A stretch of DNA of 64,000 nucleotides, taken from NCBI GenBank assembly GCA_024349245.1, contig JALDNG010000094.1, forward strand, positions 601,001-665,000, in the 5' to 3' direction. The first letter of the stretch is position 1, and the number at the start of each line of letters is the position of its first letter. A model generated the notes under the pieces. That model was not told the origin of the DNA. It made no database searches and saw only the letters and a list, made by a program, of their open reading frames with translations. Of the stretch, positions 55,801 through 61,800 are shown piece after piece. This DNA comes from Neodontobutis hainanensis. Its lineage: Eukaryota; Chordata; Actinopteri; Gobiiformes; Odontobutidae. The position numbers were made by a program, and so were the translations under genes.

Positions 55801-58800
55801 ACTGCATCATTTGACCTCAAGCGGGTCTCCACATCAGCAACTCACAAGTCTGGTAACCAACTAGATCTTATCTACATATGGTCCTGCTCCACTCAATACA
55901 CTGAGGTTACGCCACTGCACACCTCTGATTATTTCTTTGTAACTCTCAACCTCAATCTAACTTTTCCAGACACTGCGACTGCTTTACCCCTGGTCACTTT
56001 CCGACGCAACCTGCGTTCACTCAGTCCCTCCCGTTTTTCCTCTGCCGTCTATTCTGCGCTCCCCCCTCTTGAGGAGCTCTCGCTTTTAAACACCAACACT
56101 GCCACTGACACTCTGTGCTCCACACTTACATCCTGCTTGGACAACCTATGCCCTCTTACATCTAGACCAGCCCGTACATCCGCATCTGCCCCCTGGTTAT
56201 TTGATGTTCTGCGCGAGCATCGTGCCAGCCTCTGGTCAGCTGAGAGAAAATGGCGCAAGTCAAAAGATCGTACTGACCTCTCTACCTACCAGTCTCTCCT
56301 CTCTAATTTCTCTGCTGAGGTCACCTCTGCAAAAACGGCTACTACCATTCTAAGTTAATCAACTCACCTGACTCACACACTCTCTTTAAAACCTTCTCTG
56401 CCCTCCTTTGTCCGCCTGCTCCCCCTCCTTCATCAGAGTTAACAGCTGATGATTTTGCATCTTTCTTTGTAAAGAAAACAACCGCCATCAGCAGTCAGTT
56501 TTCTGCGCCAGCACCTGTTGAACTCTTTCACACCCCTGATACATGTTTGCTCCCTTCTTTTTCTCCTCTAACTGAAGCGGACGTTTCCAAGGTCATTAGT
56601 TCTAACTACCCTACCATCTGCCCGCTGGATCCCATCCCCACACATCTCCTTCACGCATCTCTCCATCTGTCGTGCCTGCTCTCACCCACATCATCAACTC
56701 ATCTCTCTCCACTGGGTCATTCCCCACAGTTTTCAAAGAGGCCCGCTTCACACCACTACTAAAGAAACCCACTCTCAACCCTACACTGTTAGAAAACTAC
56801 AGACCGGTTTCCCTCCTTCCCTTTACTGCCAAAGCTCTGGAGCGAGTTGTGTTTAACCAGCTCTCCTCCTTTCTCACACGAAACAACCTCCTGGACCAGA
56901 ACCAGTCTGGGTTCAAGAGCGGACATTCCACCGAAACTGCACTGCTCTCAGTCATCGAAGCCCTGAGACTGACAAAGGCAACATCCAAGTCATCTGTCCT
57001 CATCTTACTGGATCTGTCTTCTGCCTTTGACACCGTTAACCATCACATCCTCTTGTCTTATCTCAGTACGATGGGTGTCTCTGGAATGGCGTTACAATGG
57101 TTCAAGTCTTACCTCTCGGGTAGGTCATTCAGAGTATCCTGGAGAGATGAGGTCTCTGAGTCCCAACATCTTAATACAGGGGTGCCTCAGGGCTCAGTGC
57201 TTGGACCGCTACTCTTTTCCATATACATGACATCTCTTGGCTCTGTCATTCAGAAGCATGGCTTTTCCTATCACTGCTGCAGATGACACTCAACTCCACT
57301 TGTCATTTCAACCTGATGATCCGACGATCTCTGCTCGTGTCTCGGCGTGCCTGAGTGACATCTCACTTTCGATGCAGGACCATCACCTGCAGCTGAACCT
57401 TGGAAAAACAGAACTGCTAGTGATTCCTGCCAACCCAAAGACCCGCCACAACCTCTCCATTCAACTAGGCTCATCAACCATTACACAGTCCAGCACTGCC
57501 AGAAATCTGGGAGTGGTAATTGATGATCAACTAAACTTCACAAGTCATGTTGCCAGCACCACCAGGTCCTGTAGATTCATCCTCTACAACATTAGAAAAA
57601 TTAGACCTTTCCTATCGGAGCACTCTACGCAAATCCTAGTCCAGGCTCTTGTCTTGTCCAAACTGGATTATTGCAATGCTTTTCTGGCTGGACTCTCTGC
57701 CTGCACAACCAAACCTCTGCAGCTCATCCAGAATGCAGCAGCAAGAGTGATCTTTAAAGAACCGAAGAGAGCGCACGTAACTCCTCCCTTCATTAGGTTA
57801 CATTGGCTCCCGGTTGATGCACGCATTAAGTTCAAAGCTATGCTCTTGGCCTACAAGACCACCACTGGCTCCGCCCCCTCATATCTTCACTCACTAACAC
57901 AGACCTATGTTCCTAACAGATCCCTGCGATCTGCAAATGAACAACGTCTGGTTGTACCATCCCAAAAAGGGAAAAAAAATCACTCTCGCATACTTTCTCT
58001 GGATCTGTTCCACATTGGTGGAATGATCTACCTGCTGCTATCAGCAGATTCTGTAGACATCTTTAAAAAACGCTTGAAAACATATCTCTTTTGTCAACAC
58101 CTGACTGACAAACACTGAATTCTTAACTTCCTTTCTATCAATTCCTTTTAATTAAAAAAAAAAAGAGAAAAAAATCTTTTCTATCTGTCACGGTGGGGGA
58201 CGAGAAGCAGGACCCAAACGCAGAACTGATAAAAATGGTAATCAGGTTTATTTGTCACAAAACACAATTTGACTCGGAGAACTGTCCGACGTGGAGTGGA
58301 GGTGAGCCGAGCTGAAGGTCCAGGAAGGTGGCTTACGGATAGACGCCAGTGGAGCAGGCGAGTAGACTTGGGAAGAGCAGGTAAGGCTGGACCCTGACTG
58401 GAGCTTGCAGTGGCACCTGAGTACGACACGAAAGGTAAGTAACTTCTCAAATACAAAAAACATGAATATTCAAAAACAAAACCACGAGGAGCACAACGTC
58501 TTCACTAACTGGGAGTAGTGTTGACAACGAACTGGCGCTGAGTGAAGGGAAGACTGGTTCTTTTAAGCAGAGGTTGATGAGTTGTAAGTGGTTGCAGGTG
58601 TGCCGACTGCCACACACGCACACAGACAGACAAACACAGATCCTGACACTATCCTTAGCTTTGTATGCTGTGCTAGGTTTTAACTGACTATTTTTTGTGC
58701 ACTTATGCTTTTTGTTACCTTGTGTTATTGAAATTGCTTCCATTGTTTTCCTCACTTGTAAGTCGCTTTGGATAAAAGCGTCTGCTAAATGACTAAATGT

Positions 58801-61800
58801 AAATGTAAATGTCATTAAAAAAAATAATAAACTAGCAGACTGAATTTGAAAACAAAACATCAAAACAAAATAAAATGAAAAAGCACTGATAAATGCCAAA
58901 CTTTAATAATCATGGTTTGATCTGAAGTGGTTTTAGGTCTCATCAAAAGTTAATAAGAACTAATTAATGAACACAAAATAATAAACCAGGACTATATCCA
59001 TCAAAAGCAGACGTGTTGAGGGATTTTAAGTTACTTTGTTAAAATCCACTTATTTAGATTTTATTTAGATTTTAGGTTTTTATCAACTTTGTTAATATCC
59101 ACTAAATTTAAAGTACCTAGCCTTGTAATTAAATTAAATTGTGTGTAAACACATTTTATTTACATTTATTTATAAATTTGCAAATGGACAAACAATAGTG
59201 TATATTTTTAATAACATGTACTTAGGGACTGTTGGAACTGGCTTTGGGGACTGTGATGAAAAAAGGCAGTCTGGAGCCCTGATTTGTAAAATAAAAGGGC
59301 ACTTGTTCTCTTTCATAGAAGAAAATTGTGATCAGAATTGTGAATTAAATCGTGAGTTGGGTGAATCATTACATCCCTACTTTAAACCTTTGTTGAAAAC
59401 CTTTCTTGAATATGTCCTGGATGACTGAGAAACACCATTGATATTCTATAGTATTTCTAAAGTATTTTTGAAGTCAACACAAAACCTGTTTAGGGCTTAT
59501 TTGTGAAGCTGACTGTCCTCTACAGAAAAGGTTAAAAATTTAAAAAGTTGTCTATAAAGATAGAATTATAGATAAAATTAGTTTCTTCTCGATGAGAAGC
59601 TAAAAAATGTGCAGTGGTTTTACTGTATTAAAAATACTTGTGTTCTTGAAGGGAGTGCATCTAATTCAGTCGAGGATCCGTCAGCTGCAGATGCGAACAC
59701 TTTACTGCTCTCTTTCCCAGGTAAGAAGGATTTGAAGTTCTGGAGTAGTTTCTGTGGCAGTATTTCACAGAGAACATTTTTCTTGTGTCCAGGAAGTCCA
59801 AGCATTCACTCAGCTCTTCCAGACAACACCCCCCTCCTGCTATTGGAGGAACTGCAGTTCAATCAGACATATTCAAACTCCCACTCACTGATTGCTCACT
59901 CGGACCCACACTCGAAAACAGAAACACAATCAGGAAGTGAAACTCACAGCGGAGTCGTGGTCCAGCTCCAACAGGTGTCTGCGGTCCAGACCCCCAACAG
60001 TGAGAGGTACAAAACAGGTTCTCATTCACCCAGGTCAAATAGATGCCTCTTGGTTAAAGGCACTAAGCACCTCTATAACCGTCTGTATATCCACTTATTC
60101 ACCCCATTACATCATATTTGCCCATTTATGTCATCTGTCTCACATCAGTCTACCTGATTCTGTGGGATTGACTATGGTGTAAATACGTCTCTTTAGTTGT
60201 CGATCTTGTTTTTCTTTCAGTAATGACTTTGACGTGGGCCTGGACCAGGACATTCCTAGTATCTCAGACATATATCGCTGGAAGGTGTCAGCTTACGCCC
60301 CATGCAGCTCCACATGCACTACAGGTGATACAAGACACCCATATGATGGTCTATCCTTCTAGAACAAGGCTATGCAACTTTTGTCCCTGGGCGAGTGGGC
60401 TAGATCAAATATTGGTCATTTACTGGAGAAAAATCAATAACAGTTTGGGCAAATATGGGTCATACAAACAAATAAGTCATACATTCTACGCTTTTTTCAT
60501 TTTTACAAAAATATAATATATAATAAATATTCATAGCCTTTATCAGGCAGAATGATCATTAATCTACTGACATGGTATTTTTGGTATAGATGTTTTTTTT
60601 TTTGTCTGGCAGGCCAGAGAAGAAAAATCTAAATGGCTGTATCCTACAATTGAGAATACCTTTTTAAGATGAAGTGTACTGTATTTATTGTAAATAAACT
60701 TTTAAACTGTATTATTTGTTAGGTATTACAACTAGTTATGCACTCTGTGTTCGATACGATGGTGCTGAAGTGGATGACACTTACTGTGACTCTCTGACTC
60801 GACCAGAGCCAACACATGAGTTCTGCACCGGAAAGGAGTGCCCTCCAAGGTACATTTGTGGGCATTTTGGACTTCTCTTACCTTTTGACTATTGTTATCA
60901 AATATCGAAAATAAGCAATGTTTCCACCGGTGTTTTGTGGTACGGTTTGTGTTTTTGGGTCAGAAACAAGAACTGAAAGGGAAAACTGCAACAATTTCTT
61001 GAACATTGCTTGTCTTTGCTCTTGTGATAAAGATTCATCAAAAAAAGGATAAATGATGTACTTTTAATCAGCGCTAGCAAAAAGCAAGCGTCTGTTATCA
61101 GCTGTGAAATTTAAACCATTTTCAGGGGTCACCTGTATCAAACAGTCTTGAGTCATAACGCCCTGTGTTAACTTGGTAAAAAGTACTGTGTAAAGTCCAT
61201 GCTTACGTGTTGCCACTGTGGCCCGTTCAGATGGGAGACCAGCGGCTGGAGTGAGTGTTCTCGAACCTGCGGGGAAGGTTTTCAGTACCGGACAGTACGC
61301 TGTTGGAAGATGTTGTCCCCAGGTCTTGATTCTTCCGTCTACGACTCCCTCTGTCTGTCACATGATCTGCACAAGCCGGCTAATCGGAAAGTGTGCTCCG
61401 GCCAGAGCTGTGGGCCGCAGTGGGAGGTGTCGGAGTGGTCAGAGGTAAACAGGGGCTCAACAACCCAAAGTAAAAATATCAAATATGCTTAAATTGTAGT
61501 TGACAACTTAGGTTTTATACTATACTAAATAAAAATGACTGACCCACAATTATAGTAAAGAAACAGTACAGAGGACCAAACAGAAAAAAAAATATAAAAA
61601 TGAACAACATGTAGGTAACCCTAACCCTAACATACATACTGTATTTTATAAAAAATACTGTATGAACAGTCAACTCTAAATATCAAATCAAATGCAAAGT
61701 GACAAAAGGATTATTTAATTTTAATCATAATTTCTAGAAGATCAGCTTGGCTGCATGAGGATGCTGAGTCATTAATTCATTCTTTTGTTTATTAATGTGT

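Noticed and set aside
61617..61631. Interstitial telomere repeat (AACCCTAACCCTAAC)
   Set aside because: Only about two and a half units; too short to mean a fusion or telomere.
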